Positions 28,231-37,687 of a DNA stretch of 64,000 nt are shown piece after piece; position 1 is the stretch's first letter, and the number at the start of each line of letters is the position of its first letter. A program made the translations under genes and the position numbers. The notes beneath the pieces are model-generated. The model was not told the DNA's origin. It did no database searches and saw nothing but the letters and a program-made list of their open reading frames with translations. Source of the DNA: Brucella anthropi ATCC 49188 (GTDB taxonomy: Bacteria; Pseudomonadota; Alphaproteobacteria; Rhizobiales; Rhizobiaceae); NCBI RefSeq assembly GCF_000017405.1, contig NC_009667.1:620001-684000 (forward strand), given 5' to 3'.

Positions 28231-28517
28231 AGCTTCCTTTCCTTTTGGCTTGCTGGACGCATGGAGATAACGGAGAGGGCTTCCGAACCAATCGGCTTGA
28301 AGACGACGACGATAATGATCTGACCGTTGAATTCGCCGATTGCCATCAAGCGATCTGCCTTGGTAGGGAAGACCTTGGCCGACAAGAAGAATTCTAAATG
28401 CAAGTGTTGAGTTTCAATTGAGTTTGAACCAGTTTTCCATTTCGCTCTGATCCAATTGCGAGACAGATACCATTGTGTTTTCAAGAGCATGAATTCAACT
28501 GACTGGGACATGGTCAA
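28227..28517 (-). pseudogene. brnT: BrnT toxin, N terminus replaced by a MITE-like insertion
   Basis: The C-terminal 58 residues (from LEFFLSAKVFPTKADRLMAIG to SVISMRPASQKERKL) match the BrnT ribonuclease toxin. The first 38 residues of the open frame come from a 147-bp inverted-repeat element (28406-28552) and do not resemble BrnT, which normally starts with a short strand-helix unit containing the FDxxK...H region. The toxin therefore lacks its native start and its first conserved residues and is probably inactive, while the antitoxin gene is intact. Confidence 0.65.
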
Positions 28518-28552
28518 ACGGAAAACTGGTTCAATTTGAGATGAAATTCAAC
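28406..28552. mobile_element. 147-bp MITE-like element with imperfect 32-bp inverted ends
   Basis: The left arm (28406-28437) and the right arm (28521-28552) are imperfect inverted copies: both share GTTGA-TTTCA and TTGAACCAGTTTTC cores. The middle encodes nothing recognisable. It interrupts brnT. No clear target duplication is seen, so this could also be a folded repeat of another kind. Confidence 0.5.
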
Positions 28553-28603
28553 AGAATATTGTTACGAACCTTTTGCGTGTGCGCGCCCATGATAGTATCG
28601 ATC

Positions 28604-28668
28604 GTTATTTAAGAGCGCTTACCTTAACTTAATGCTTATTTAAGCTAAGGGCCAATTGCTTAAATAAC
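28604..28668. promoter_or_regulatory. Three copies of a TTATTTAAG operator-like word before the Fic gene
   Basis: TTATTTAAG at 28605-28613, GCTTATTTAAGC at 28634-28645 and the inverse GCTTAAATAAC at 28658-28668 lie 22-85 bases upstream of the Fic start. The last two form an inverted pair. The Fic protein has a C-terminal winged-helix domain and could bind them to control itself. Confidence 0.5.
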
Positions 28669-28689
28669 ACTGCGCCCGCATAATTGGGC

Positions 28690-29871
28690 ATGTCCGAATC
28701 AGATTCTAACCTTCGGCTAGGCCGCTTCGTCAAGACCCCTGTTGCGGGCGAAATCGTGCGTGCCTTCGTGCCGCCTTCACTGCCGCCCGAACCGCCGATC
28801 GACGTGCTGGCCCTTCTGGAGCGGCTAGGCCTGGCCGAACGCGCGTTGGGTCGTCTGGACGGGATCACGATGTTGCTCCCGCGTCAGGAGCTGTTCCTCT
28901 ACATGTATGTAAGGAAGGAGGCCGTCCTTTCATCCCAGATCGAAGGCACACAATCGACTCTTTCGGACCTGCTCCGCTTCGAGACCGAGGCGCAGGTCGG
29001 CCAGCCGATTGACGACATCCGCGAAGTCTCGAACTACGTCGATGCGATGATGTATGGGCTGGAACGGCTGGAGGAGCTACCGCTGTCACTGCGTCTGATC
29101 CGCGAGATGCACGAACGCTTGCTACAAAGCGGACGCGGCGGGACGAAAAATCCCGGCGAGTTTCGACGGTCTCAGAACTGGATCGGCGGCTCACGTCCCG
29201 CCAACGCGCTGTTCGTACCGCCGCCGCCGACCGAGATGGACGATTGCCTCGATGCGCTTGAGCGCTTCATGCACGAGGACGGCTCCCGTCTACCCGCTCT
29301 CATAAAGGCCGGACTGCTGCATGTCCAATTTGAGACCATCCACCCGTTCCTTGATGGCAATGGCAGGATCGGCCGCTTGCTGGTGACGTTGTATCTCTGC
29401 GTCAACGGTGTGCTGCGCAAGCCACTCCTCTATTTGAGCCTGTACCTGAAAACGCATCGCGCCGACTATTACCGCCTTCTTCAAGAGGTGCGCGAGCACG
29501 GGGCGTGGGAAGCCTGGCTCGATTTCTTCCTTACCGGAGTTGCGGAAACGGCCAATCAGGCGTTCGAGGCCGCTACCCGTATTGTTGATCTGTTCAAGGA
29601 AGACCGCGAGCGGATTACGACAGAGAGCGACCGGGCAGGCTCCGCACTGCGTATCCACGATTTGTTCCAGCAGAACCCGTTCCTGACGGCCAACCAGCTC
29701 GTCCAACAAACAGGGCTTTCGGCTCCGACCGTGAATGCGGCACTCGCCGATCTGGAACGGTTTGGCATCGTTGAGGAAATCACCGGGCGCAAACGGGGGC
29801 GCGTGTTCAGTTACCGGCGATATCTCGCCATCTTGAGCGAGGGAACCGACCCGCTCCCCATGACGGCTTAA
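28690..29871 (+). CDS. Fic-family AMP-transferase, class II, with winged helix
   Basis: 393 residues: N-terminal helical Fic_N region with the inhibitory motif SSQIEGTQ (about residues 80-90), the Fic core with the complete catalytic motif HPFLDGNGRIGRLL (about 217-230), and a C-terminal winged-helix domain (about 315-375: NPFLTANQLVQQTGLSAPTVN). Such proteins transfer AMP to target hydroxyl groups, and the intramolecular inhibitory Glu restrains activity. ATG 28690 is chosen over a TTG six bases earlier. It is a single gene with its own operator-like repeats, in a mobile context. Confidence 0.9.
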   Translation: MSESDSNLRLGRFVKTPVAGEIVRAFVPPSLPPEPPIDVLALLERLGLAERALGRLDGITMLLPRQELFLYMYVRKEAVLSSQIEGTQSTLSDLLRFETEAQVGQPIDDIREVSNYVDAMMYGLERLEELPLSLRLIREMHERLLQSGRGGTKNPGEFRRSQNWIGGSRPANALFVPPPPTEMDDCLDALERFMHEDGSRLPALIKAGLLHVQFETIHPFLDGNGRIGRLLVTLYLCVNGVLRKPLLYLSLYLKTHRADYYRLLQEVREHGAWEAWLDFFLTGVAETANQAFEAATRIVDLFKEDRERITTESDRAGSALRIHDLFQQNPFLTANQLVQQTGLSAPTVNAALADLERFGIVEEITGRKRGRVFSYRRYLAILSEGTDPLPMTA

Positions 29872-29925
29872 AAGGGGAGTCCGTGCCGATAAAAACTACA
29901 TCCGCCGCACAATTCGCGACCGCCT

Positions 29926-30045
29926 TCACTTGGCGTTTTCCTTGGACTGGTATTCGTCAAACAGTGCCATGATCTGTCGCATCATGACATGCATGGGGTC
30001 ATCACCCATTTCCTGTGTGATCGAAACCAGCTGAGCCGGGAGGAA
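29926..30045 (-). pseudogene. Serine recombinase middle fragment
   Basis: The minus strand reads LVSITQEMGDDPMHVMMRQI followed by MALFDEYQSKENAK and a stop. This matches the junction between the catalytic domain and the recombinase domain of large serine recombinases. Both sides are missing. It lies antisense to the 5' end of the PIN-domain gene, showing an illegitimate junction here. Confidence 0.6.
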
Positions 30046-30306
30046 ATCCGGCAGGCAACAGGGTATGGTCTTGAGGACGTCGCTGCGGTGATGCGTGCGC
30101 TCGCCACCATTGCCGAAGGCGTCGATATTTCGTTTCGCACGCGGCCCATGCTGTCGGATGTCGCGGACGAAATGGTGCTGGAAGCTGCATTGAACGGGCA
30201 GGCGGAGGCCATCGTGACGCACAATGTCAAGGATTTCCGTCCGGCACTTGGACTGGGTATGACCGTGATAACACCGGGAGAGATCGTCAGGAGACTGAAC
30301 ACATGA
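29989..30306 (+). pseudogene. PIN-domain toxin lacking its N-terminal third
   Basis: The open frame gives about 105 residues. From LSREEIRQATGYGLEDV onward it matches the C-terminal two thirds of PIN ribonuclease toxins of the COG1569 type, with DVADEMVLEAA and IVTHNVKDF. The normal N terminus with the first catalytic Asp (LDTNV-like) is absent; the first 20 codons are antisense to a recombinase fragment. It overlaps the antitoxin start by ATGA. It is probably a dead toxin. Confidence 0.6.
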
Positions 30307-30557
30307 CGCAGACCCGACGCTATAAATATCCGCTGCAACTTCCGCAATCCTTGAAGGAGACCGCCGCGCGTCTGGCGCAGGAGGATGGTGTGTCGCTCAA
30401 TCAGTGGATCATTTCCGCCGTCGCACAGAAGATCGGGGCCGTGGAGACGGCCAGCGAATTCCTCAAGGCACGTGCGGGTACGACGAAACGCGGTGCTCTG
30501 ACAGGCTTTCTGGACAAAGCGCCGGATGTTATGCCCGTGCCGGAAGACAAGATGTGA
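30303..30557 (+). CDS. Ribbon-helix-helix antitoxin (HicB/Arc-like), partner of PIN toxin
   Basis: 84 residues. The N-terminal beta strand and helices YKYPLQLPQSLKETAARL and SLNQWIISAVAQKIGA form an Arc/CopG-type DNA-binding unit, and the short C-terminal tail would bind the toxin. It overlaps the PIN gene stop, in toxin-first order. It stays intact although the toxin is truncated. Confidence 0.75.
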   Translation: MTQTRRYKYPLQLPQSLKETAARLAQEDGVSLNQWIISAVAQKIGAVETASEFLKARAGTTKRGALTGFLDKAPDVMPVPEDKM

Positions 30558-30803
30558 TGCAATGATGTGCTGGCAGGCATCTACGGTGAAAGCCTTTTTT
30601 GCTTGCTTGAGGGGGCCGGAACGAAGCCGCCCCTCAAGGCCGAGCCGCTTACCGCGGTGGCGCGTTCCGCGTCAGCCTTGACCGGCCGGCTCCGTCCCGG
30701 CGAGGGCTTGTGAGGCAGGAAGGCGGGCCTGCGCTGACAGGCAGCGCCAGCCGCGACGAGCCATGCAGACGCAGTGCATTGCCGAGTGAAGGGGAACCGA
30801 TTC

Positions 30804-30852
30804 ATGACCCGTGCCGCCCTCTATGCCCGCTATTCGTCCGACAATCAGCGGA
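30804..30852 (+). pseudogene. Serine recombinase N-terminal stub fused to TraG debris
   Basis: ATG 30804 starts TRAALYARYSSDNQR, the catalytic-Ser N terminus of large serine recombinases, preceded by a GC-rich leader and AAGGGGA ribosome binding site. After 16 codons the sequence switches directly into TraG-like coding sequence. It is a remnant created by a deletion or rearrangement. Confidence 0.6.
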
Positions 30853-31298
30853 AGCCTGCGCTCCCGCTTCGGTCGCGTGCTGCTCTTCGACCCGACCAAT
30901 ACGAAGTCGGCGGCCTATAATCCACTGCTCGAGGTGCGGAAAGGCGAATGGGAAGCCAGGGATGTGCAGAACGTTGCCGATGTGCTGGTGGATCCCGAAG
31001 GCTCGCTGGAGAAGCGGGAATCACTGGGAGAAGACATACCACTCGCTGCTGGTCGGCGCGATCCTGCACGTCCTCTATGCCGAAAAGGACAAGACGCTCG
31101 CCGGCGTTGCCGCCTTCCTCTCCGATCCGCGCCGGCCGATCGAGTCGGCGCTATCCGCCATGATGACCACCCCGTACGTCGGCGAGAAAGGCCCGCATCC
31201 CGTCATTGCCAGCGCCGCCCGCGAACTGCTCAATAAATCCGATAACGAACGCTCCGGCGTGCTCTCCACCGCGATGAGCTTCCTCACTAATCTCCTTA
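30853..31298 (+). pseudogene. TraG/VirD4 coupling-protein fragment, frameshifted
   Basis: Reads RFGRVLLFDPTNTKSAAYNP and onward to VLVDPEGSLEKR, then shifts frame near 31015 and continues as TYHSLLVGAILHVLYAEKDK to STAMSFL. This is the internal part of a conjugative coupling ATPase of the IncP/Trb-associated kind. It differs clearly from the intact TraG at 54.6 kb, so it comes from another element. Confidence 0.7.
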
Positions 31299-31439
31299 TA
31301 CAGGGTCAAGCGCCCTAAATTGACATCCAGCCTGGAACCTATCCGCCTCTCCCAACAATATAGAAATCATCGGGCGCTTGCGCCGCTCACAAAGCATTCA
31401 TGCCATCTCCTTTCAATCCGGTCGAACCGAACGGGGCCG

Positions 31440-31772
31440 CTATTCAGCGGCCTCCCGGATCGTCCCGACGATCCATTCATTCAGGCTCTTGCCCGATGCT
31501 GCTGCGGCAATGACTGCGGCGGCATGGTCGTCAGGCGTGAGGCGGACATTGAACTTGCCAGAGAACTTCCGACGCGGCTCGATGCCCTTCTCCCGGCACA
31601 TTTCGAGATACACGGCCAGCGACTTGCGGCCTTCCTCAATCAGATCGTGGACGCTCTCGGCATAGAAGTCGGCCCCACCATTCAGGCCGACAAACTCGCC
31701 GCGCAGCATCTGAATCTCGGGATCGAAAGCGATGACTGCCTTCTCACCATTGATTTCAACGACATTGTTCAT
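31440..31772 (-). CDS. hicB: HicB-family antitoxin
   Basis: 110 residues: the N-terminal RNase-H-like HicB domain (VVEINGEKAVIAFDPEIQML, then FYAESVHDLIEEG) and a C-terminal ribbon-helix-helix (FNVRLTPDDHAAAVIAAAAS and SLNEWIVGTIREAA). It neutralises HicA and represses the operon. ATG 31772 overlaps the hicA stop. The frame is open nine codons further, inside hicA. Confidence 0.88.
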   Translation of the reverse strand: MNNVVEINGEKAVIAFDPEIQMLRGEFVGLNGGADFYAESVHDLIEEGRKSLAVYLEMCREKGIEPRRKFSGKFNVRLTPDDHAAAVIAAAASGKSLNEWIVGTIREAAE

Positions 31773-32023
31773 GGCTTTACTCCGTGTTCGTCCAGCCATT
31801 TACGGATGCTGGCAACCGCACCTTTGTCCGTATCCGGTGACGGATGCGGGCGATGAAAGACGCGCACTTCGTCGAACAGGAACACGCCGACGCGCGAACC
31901 TTCCCGCTCGCTGACTTCCGCCCCGAGAACTACAAACAGCGCCTCTATGTCCGCCCAGCGGATCGAACCGTTGACTGGGCGGGCGAAGATCAGTTCCAGC
32001 GTGGCTCTGTGACGCTTTTTCAT
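31769..32023 (-). CDS. hicA: HicA-family mRNA-interferase toxin
   Basis: 84-residue dsRBD-like ribonuclease toxin. The catalytic His lies in RVFHRPHPSPDTDKGA, after the SRVGVFLFDE strand; the N terminus MKKRHRATLELIFARP is typical of this subgroup. ATG 32023 is chosen; the open frame upstream has no family resemblance. With hicB it forms a complete, likely functional module, the only intact one besides VapBC among the five loci here. Confidence 0.88.
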   Translation of the reverse strand: MKKRHRATLELIFARPVNGSIRWADIEALFVVLGAEVSEREGSRVGVFLFDEVRVFHRPHPSPDTDKGAVASIRKWLDEHGVKP

Positions 32024-32036
32024 GGAGTATCCAGTA

Positions 32037-32330
32037 TCATTTTTTAGTACCGTTTTCAAGCTCGATTTTGGCTCCCGAATCGGGCGATCCAGCGTCGGGG
32101 CCGAACATTTCATCGAACAGGTCGCCGAACCATCGCTCGAACACCTCGATCTCGGTTTCCGTGACCGGAACGGGATCGGGCCAGTCGTCGGTCACGGTCC
32201 ATGTGGTGAGGGCGTGTTTCGGCGGCCTGCCGGAGAATGGCCACGGGTAAATGTGACGGCTTGCCAAAACCTGATGCAAAATCTTCCAACCGCGCCTCCA
32301 ATCAAAGCGCTGCTCTGCAACTGTTGTGAA
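32037..32330 (-). pseudogene. C-terminal part of a plasmid-type hypothetical protein
   Basis: Coding-like frame containing FDWRRGWKILHQVLASRHI, then PWPFSGRPPKHALTTWTVTD and a Phe/Trp-rich end (FERWFGDLFDEMFGPD). No start codon with ribosome binding site is found, and the frame fades at about 32330, next to the regulator promoter, so the 5' part seems to have been cut off. Only TTG 32279 could serve as a start. Function not recognised; the segment looks conserved on rhizobial accessory replicons. Confidence 0.4.
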
Positions 32331-32346
32331 CTGATGTGAAAAAGAT

Positions 32347-32365
32347 TTTCAAATTGAAATATTTC
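32347..32365 (+). promoter_or_regulatory. Overlapping palindromes upstream of the RpiR regulator
   Basis: TTTCAA-A-TTGAAA (32347-32359) and GAAATATTTC (32356-32365) overlap about 45-60 bases before the GTG start. RpiR-type regulators bind such short AT-rich palindromes, so this may be an autoregulatory operator. Confidence 0.4.
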
Positions 32366-32408
32366 TGATAACAATATTTTCATAAAGATAAAAACAAACG
32401 GGAACCAC

Positions 32409-33302
32409 GTGAATCTGTCAACTTTGATCGGGTCGTGCCGGGGTAGTCTGACCTCAAACCAGCAGAAGATCGCAGATTTTGTGCTCGCCAATCCATTCGC
32501 GGTCGCGACAATGGGTATTGAGGAGCTTGCACAGGCAACCTCTACCTCGTCGGCAACGATTACCCGTTTTGTGCGGGCGCTCGGATTGGGGAGCTTTACA
32601 GATTTCAGAGGGCTCGCGGTGCAAGGCTATCAGTCATTGCTGCGCCCCGTGGAAAATGTCGACCGCGCCCGTCACATCCCGCCCGGAAAAATTGCGGAGG
32701 ACTCCTTCCAGAGTGCGGCGGAAAGCCTGCGGCAGGTTATGAGTGAAGCCGGGAATACCGCATGGGAGGGCGTTGCCGCCCAGATGATGCACGCGCCGCG
32801 TGTTGCCTTTCTCGGTTTTGGCGTCAGTGCGAACATGCTGCAATATCTCGCTGATAAATCGATCCTTTCTACCCAGTCGCAGATCATGCTGAACGGGGCA
32901 GGCGGGCTTGAACGTGTTGCCCAGAAAGTGCTTCGGCTGGGGCCTGGAGATCTTGTGATAGCGATGGCCTTGCCACGCTATTCACAGGCAACCGTTGATT
33001 TTCTGAAACTCGCGAGGGGCAGGGGAGCCTATTGCATTGCCGTAACCGATGGCCCTGCCTCGCCGCTGTGCCCACACAGTCATGAACAGATTTTTGTGCC
33101 TGCGAGCCACCCCGTTTTGCACAGTTCGACGATTGGGGCACTCGCTGCCTTCGAAGCGATTATTGCCGTGCTGACGGCACATCATCAGAGCGTCTCGGAT
33201 GCCGTCTCCGTAACGCGCTCTCTCATGCCCTATCTTTATGCGGAGGATGAAGATCTGCCGCAGTCCAAATCGAGGACCACGGATGTCAGTGAAACCGAAT
33301 AA
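32409..33302 (+). CDS. MurR/RpiR-family transcriptional regulator
   Basis: 297 residues: N-terminal helix-turn-helix of the RpiR type ([12 protein letters not shown], then [17 protein letters not shown], to about 78) and a SIS sugar-phosphate isomerase-like sensing domain (about 120-245: [45 protein letters not shown]). It begins with GTG. It overlaps the ABC ATPase start by 20 bases and so heads the peptide-uptake operon, which it likely controls. The inducer is not evident. Confidence 0.9.
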   Translation: MNLSTLIGSCRGSLTSNQQKIADFVLANPFAVATMGIEELAQATSTSSATITRFVRALGLGSFTDFRGLAVQGYQSLLRPVENVDRARHIPPGKIAEDSFQSAAESLRQVMSEAGNTAWEGVAAQMMHAPRVAFLGFGVSANMLQYLADKSILSTQSQIMLNGAGGLERVAQKVLRLGPGDLVIAMALPRYSQATVDFLKLARGRGAYCIAVTDGPASPLCPHSHEQIFVPASHPVLHSSTIGALAAFEAIIAVLTAHHQSVSDAVSVTRSLMPYLYAEDEDLPQSKSRTTDVSETE

Positions 33303-35154
33303 GCCGGTAGAAGCACCGATCGTACGCGTTGAAAATGTCAGTGTTGATTTCAAGGGCGATGATGGCACGTTTCGTGCGGTCAGGAATTTGTCGTTCGAGA
33401 TCCGACCGGGTGAAACGCTGGCAGTTGTGGGCGAATCCGGATCCGGTAAATCTGTCACCTCTCTTGCGATCATGCGCCTTGTGGAATTCGGTGGCGGCAA
33501 GATTACGGAAGGCGCTATCGAATTTACCAACCGCGATGGAGTTACACACGACCTTACCAGATTCGCGCTTGATGAGATGGAAGGTATTCGCGGCAACGAT
33601 ATCGCGATGATTTTCCAGGAGCCGATGACCTCTCTCAACCCGGTTTTCACTGTTGGCGAGCAGATTGCCGAAGCGGTGCGTTTGCATCAGAAATGTTCTT
33701 CTGCTGAAGCACGGGCTGAAGCACTGCGCATGTTGGAAAAGGTCCGTATTCCCGATGCCAGGCGCATACTTGACCGTCATCCGCACCAGTTGTCGGGTGG
33801 CATGCGTCAGCGTGTCATGATTGCCATGGCTCTTTCTTGCCGGCCGCGCCTGCTGATCGCCGATGAGCCTACCACGGCTCTGGACGTCACCATTCAGGCG
33901 CAGATTCTGCGTCTCATCCGCTTGCTGCAGGAAGAGATGGGCATGGCCGTACTCTTCATCACTCACGATATGGGCGTTGTGGCGGAAGTCGCAGACAAGG
34001 TACTTGTTATGCGTAGCGGCGAGAAAGTGGAAGAAGGCACAGTAGAAACCATTTTTGCTGCACCGCAACACTCTTATACCCGCGCGTTGCTTGCCGCAGT
34101 GCCACGTCTTGGAGCCCTTAACGGTGAAAACCTTCCGCGTCGTTTTCCTCTATTGAAAGCAGATGACAGCGGCTCGGACAGTTTTGCCGAGTATCCTCCG
34201 CAAGACACGATCAAATCACCTGACCCGGTATTGCAGGTGCGTGATCTGGTGACACGGTTCGATATCAGGAATGGGCTCTTCTCGAAACTCACTGGTCGCG
34301 TGCATGCTGTGGAACAGGTCAGTTTCAGTTTGCACCAGGGTGAAACACTGGCGCTGGTCGGTGAATCGGGTTGTGGCAAGTCAACGACCGGACGCACAAT
34401 TATGATGCTTCAGGAAGCCACTTCTGGAGCGGTCCTCTACAATGGCAAGGATATTTTCAAACTTGGAAGAGCGGAAAAGCAATCCATTCGCCGCAAGATC
34501 CAATACGTCTTTCAGGACCCGTTCGCATCCCTCGATCCGCGCCTGACTGTAGGCTTTTCAATTGCGGAACCGTTAATCACCCACGGACTCGCAAAAGGGG
34601 CGGAAATTCACGAGCGTGTAGTGGAATTGCTTCGGGATGTAGGTCTGCGGCCAGAACATGCACATCGTTATCCACATCAGTTCTCGGGCGGGCAACGTCA
34701 GCGCATCTGTATAGCGCGTGCTCTTGCGGGAGACCCCGATATTCTCATTACCGACGAGGCGGTTGCCGCGCTTGATGTCTCCATTCAGGCTCAGGTCATT
34801 AATCTGATGATGGAACTGCAGGAAAAACGCGGACTTTCCTACATATTCATCAGTCACGACATGGCGGTTGTTGAGCGGATATCCCATCGTGTGGCGGTGA
34901 TGTATCTCGGGCAGATCGTTGAAATTGGTCCGCGGCGCCAGATTTTCGAGAATCCACAACATCTCTATACGCGACGGCTTCTCTCTGCGGTTCCAATTGC
35001 CGATCCCCAGCGACGTGAGCGCAGTCGCCCGCTTATCGAGGGGGAAATCCCAAGCCCGGTGCGTTCACCGGACGACATGCCGCTCGTCAGCTCTCTTATC
35101 GAGGTGGAGCCTGGCCATTTCGTAGCACGCCATCCCATCGGCGATTTTCATTGA
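33283..35154 (+). CDS. gsiA: Fused double ABC ATPase for peptide/glutathione uptake
   Basis: 623 residues with two complete ABC modules, as in GsiA. Module 1 (about 10-285): Walker [12 protein letters not shown], signature LSGGMRQR, Walker [13 protein letters not shown]. Module 2 (about 315-590): [31 protein letters not shown], where Ala-Val replaces the usual Pro-Thr after DE. Oligopeptide-specific tails follow each module. It energises import through the two permeases downstream. ATG 33283 has AGGA nearby. The order GsiA-B-C-D equals the E. coli glutathione importer operon, but substrate is uncertain. Confidence 0.88.
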   Translation: MSVKPNKPVEAPIVRVENVSVDFKGDDGTFRAVRNLSFEIRPGETLAVVGESGSGKSVTSLAIMRLVEFGGGKITEGAIEFTNRDGVTHDLTRFALDEMEGIRGNDIAMIFQEPMTSLNPVFTVGEQIAEAVRLHQKCSSAEARAEALRMLEKVRIPDARRILDRHPHQLSGGMRQRVMIAMALSCRPRLLIADEPTTALDVTIQAQILRLIRLLQEEMGMAVLFITHDMGVVAEVADKVLVMRSGEKVEEGTVETIFAAPQHSYTRALLAAVPRLGALNGENLPRRFPLLKADDSGSDSFAEYPPQDTIKSPDPVLQVRDLVTRFDIRNGLFSKLTGRVHAVEQVSFSLHQGETLALVGESGCGKSTTGRTIMMLQEATSGAVLYNGKDIFKLGRAEKQSIRRKIQYVFQDPFASLDPRLTVGFSIAEPLITHGLAKGAEIHERVVELLRDVGLRPEHAHRYPHQFSGGQRQRICIARALAGDPDILITDEAVAALDVSIQAQVINLMMELQEKRGLSYIFISHDMAVVERISHRVAVMYLGQIVEIGPRRQIFENPQHLYTRRLLSAVPIADPQRRERSRPLIEGEIPSPVRSPDDMPLVSSLIEVEPGHFVARHPIGDFH

Positions 35155-35173
35155 TCTTAGGAAGGAGTTGACA

Positions 35174-36706
35174 ATGAAACTGAAGAACTTGCTGTTTTCG
35201 TCGGCGTTGGCCGCCGTGATGATGCTCCCGGGCGCGACGGCCTGGGCGAAATCCCTTACCGTTGCGGTACCAAATAACCTGACAGGTCTTGATCCAACGA
35301 ACATCAATGACACGCTGTCGCAGACCTCGCTTCGTCTTATCTATCAGGGTCTTTTTGGCTTCGACAAGGATATGAAACTCATTCCTCTGCTGGCTGAAAG
35401 CTATGAAGCCAATGGCGAAGCGACCGAATTTACCATCAAGATTCGCAAAGGTATCAAGTTCCACGACGGCTCGGATTTCAATGCCGAAGCAGTCAAGGTC
35501 AATATCGAACGTCTTGCCAACCCAGACAACAAGCTTTCGCGCCGCAGCCTGGTCTCAATGGTCAAGGAAGTGCAGATTGTTGACGATGCTACAGTCAAAT
35601 TGATCCTCAAGGAACCGTTTGGCGCGATGATCGCTTCGCTTGCTCATCCAGGTGCTATGATCATTTCACCGGCCGCGCTTGAAAAATATGGCAAGGAGAT
35701 CGGACGCAATCCGGTCGGAACCGGCCCGTTCAAGTTCAAAAACTGGTCGGCAGATACGCTTGAAGTCGTGAAAAATGACAACTACTGGAAAGAGGGGCTT
35801 CCCAAGATCGATGGCGTTACGGTTCGTTCAGTGCCGGAATCGGGCGCGCGCTTTGCAATGCTCCAGACGGGTGAAGCCCAGTTTATCCCTTCCTTCCCTC
35901 CTGAACTGATGCAGGTCGCCGAAAAGAACCCGAATGTCGAGGTCGACAAAGATCCTTCTATCGTCGAGTGGTACGTTTCTCTCAATAATCTGAAAAAGCC
36001 TTTCGATGACGTTCGCGTCCGGCACGCGCTCAATTACGCCGTAGACAAGAAAGCCTATTGCAAGATCGTCTATAACGATCTTTGCGAGCCGGCAGATTCG
36101 ATCATTCCCAAGAACCTTGCTTTCCATGTTCCGGTTGGTAATTACGAGTACAATCTCGACAAGGCCAAAGAATTGATGACGGAAGCAGGCCTGGAGAATG
36201 GTTTCGAAACGGAAATCTGGGCGAACTCCAATACGGAATCCATACGTGCGGTTCAGTTCATCCAGCAGCAACTGGCACAGATCAATGTGAAGGTGAACGT
36301 AATGCCGCTTGAGACTGGCGTTGCTGCGCAGAAAATCTGGTCCATCGAGAAGCCGGAGGATGCTGCCGTACAGATGTATTATGGCGGCTGGTCTGCTTCG
36401 ACAGGTGATGCCGATTGGGGTATTCGTCCGCTGCTTTATGGCCAGAGCTTTCCGCCAGCAATGTTCAACGTTGCTTACTTCAAGGACGCAAAGGTCGATG
36501 CTGCCATCGAAGGTGCAATCAGCACGGCTGATCCGGCCAGGCGGGCAGAATTCTACGCGGACGCACAAAAGGCCGCCTGGGAAGGCGCGCCCTGGATATT
36601 CCTCGGTGTGAACCAGAACCTATCGGCCAAGACCAAGTCGCTTTCCGGCGTCTATATGCTTCCCGATCGTGGTTTCCTGCTCGAAGAAGCAGCATTTGCT
36701 GACTAA
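35174..36706 (+). CDS. gsiB: Periplasmic peptide-binding protein (GsiB/DppA-like, SBP_bac_5)
   Basis: 510 residues with a signal peptide (LLFSSALAAVMMLPGATAWA) and the family-5 solute-binding fold: SLTVAVPNNLTGLDPTNIND, KIRKGIKFHDGSDFNAE, NPVGTGPFKF, DVRVRHALNYAVDKKA. It delivers peptides to the GsiCD-like permease. ATG 35174 follows AAGGAG by six bases; an upstream TTG is unlikely. A hairpin (36721-36746) separates it from the permease genes, consistent with higher expression of the binding protein. Confidence 0.9.
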   Translation: MKLKNLLFSSALAAVMMLPGATAWAKSLTVAVPNNLTGLDPTNINDTLSQTSLRLIYQGLFGFDKDMKLIPLLAESYEANGEATEFTIKIRKGIKFHDGSDFNAEAVKVNIERLANPDNKLSRRSLVSMVKEVQIVDDATVKLILKEPFGAMIASLAHPGAMIISPAALEKYGKEIGRNPVGTGPFKFKNWSADTLEVVKNDNYWKEGLPKIDGVTVRSVPESGARFAMLQTGEAQFIPSFPPELMQVAEKNPNVEVDKDPSIVEWYVSLNNLKKPFDDVRVRHALNYAVDKKAYCKIVYNDLCEPADSIIPKNLAFHVPVGNYEYNLDKAKELMTEAGLENGFETEIWANSNTESIRAVQFIQQQLAQINVKVNVMPLETGVAAQKIWSIEKPEDAAVQMYYGGWSASTGDADWGIRPLLYGQSFPPAMFNVAYFKDAKVDAAIEGAISTADPARRAEFYADAQKAAWEGAPWIFLGVNQNLSAKTKSLSGVYMLPDRGFLLEEAAFAD

Positions 36707-36720
36707 CAGCTCGTGAAAAG

Positions 36721-36746
36721 AGCGCTGGCCTTTGGGGGCCGGCGCT
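36721..36746 (+). promoter_or_regulatory. Intercistronic hairpin between binding protein and permease
   Basis: A 10-bp stem AGCGCTGGCC / GGCCGGCGCT (one G-T pair) with loop TTTGGG but without a U-run. Such structures often stabilise the upstream mRNA or reduce read-through. Confidence 0.55.
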
Positions 36747-36766
36747 ACCTTTCCGAAAGGGAATTT

Positions 36767-37687
36767 ATGTTTTCCTATCTCATCAAACGGCTTGTTGCCA
36801 CCCTACCTGTCATCGTGCTGGTGATGGTTTGCGTTTTCGCCTTTGTGCATATGCTGCCAGGCGATCCCGCCCGCCTCGTGGCAGGGCCTGACGCCAGCCC
36901 GCAGGATGTTGCCGCAGTTCGTTCGTCGCTTGGGCTGGATAGACCGTTGCCGGAGCAATTCACGCGCTATATAGCGCGCGCAGCTCAGGGCGACTTCGGT
37001 GTTTCGCTGAAAACGCGTCGTTCGGTCACCGAGGAGATTGGCGAACGCCTGATGCCTACCGTCTGGCTCACCGTATTTGCAATGCTCTGGTCATCGCTTC
37101 TCGGTTTGCTCATTGGCGTGATTTCCGCAGTAAAACGGGGCAAATGGCCTGATTATGCCGGAATGATCGTTGCAGTATCCGGCATTTCATTTCCGCCATT
37201 CTGGCTGGGCCTGTTGCTGATCAATATCTTTTCGGTGAAACTTGGCTGGTTTCCGACCGGCGGGTACGGTACGTGGCAGCATTACGTGATGCCTTCATTC
37301 ACCCTCGGGGTAGGAGTTGCAGCCGTGATGGCGCGCTTTACCCGCTCAGCGTTTATCGAAATTGCGCGGGAGGATTATGTTCGCACAGCACGTGCCAAAG
37401 GCGTGCCGGAGCGCAGGGTCATATGGAAACATGCGCTGCGCAACGCTTTGATCCCAATTATTACAATGGTCGGTCTGCAATTCGGCTTTCTGCTCGGTGG
37501 ATCGATTGTGGTCGAAAGCGTTTTCTCTTGGCCAGGTGTAGGAAGACTGCTGGTCGATTCCGTTTCCTATCGCGATTATCCCGTCATACAGGCATTGATC
37601 CTGCTGTTTTCGCTACAGTTCATCTTCATCAATTTGCTGGTTGACGTTCTTTATGCCTTTGCAAACCCGGAGATCCGCTACAAATGA
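36767..37687 (+). CDS. gsiC: Peptide ABC transporter permease 1 (GsiC/DppB-like)
   Basis: 306 residues with six membrane helices. N-terminal [17 protein letters not shown] and MLPGDPARL are DppB hallmarks, and the EAA-like coupling loop is [23 protein letters not shown] 36767 after AAAGGGAAT is the family start; the frame is open upstream within the hairpin region. Its stop overlaps the next permease start by ATGA. Confidence 0.9.
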   Translation: MFSYLIKRLVATLPVIVLVMVCVFAFVHMLPGDPARLVAGPDASPQDVAAVRSSLGLDRPLPEQFTRYIARAAQGDFGVSLKTRRSVTEEIGERLMPTVWLTVFAMLWSSLLGLLIGVISAVKRGKWPDYAGMIVAVSGISFPPFWLGLLLINIFSVKLGWFPTGGYGTWQHYVMPSFTLGVGVAAVMARFTRSAFIEIAREDYVRTARAKGVPERRVIWKHALRNALIPIITMVGLQFGFLLGGSIVVESVFSWPGVGRLLVDSVSYRDYPVIQALILLFSLQFIFINLLVDVLYAFANPEIRYK

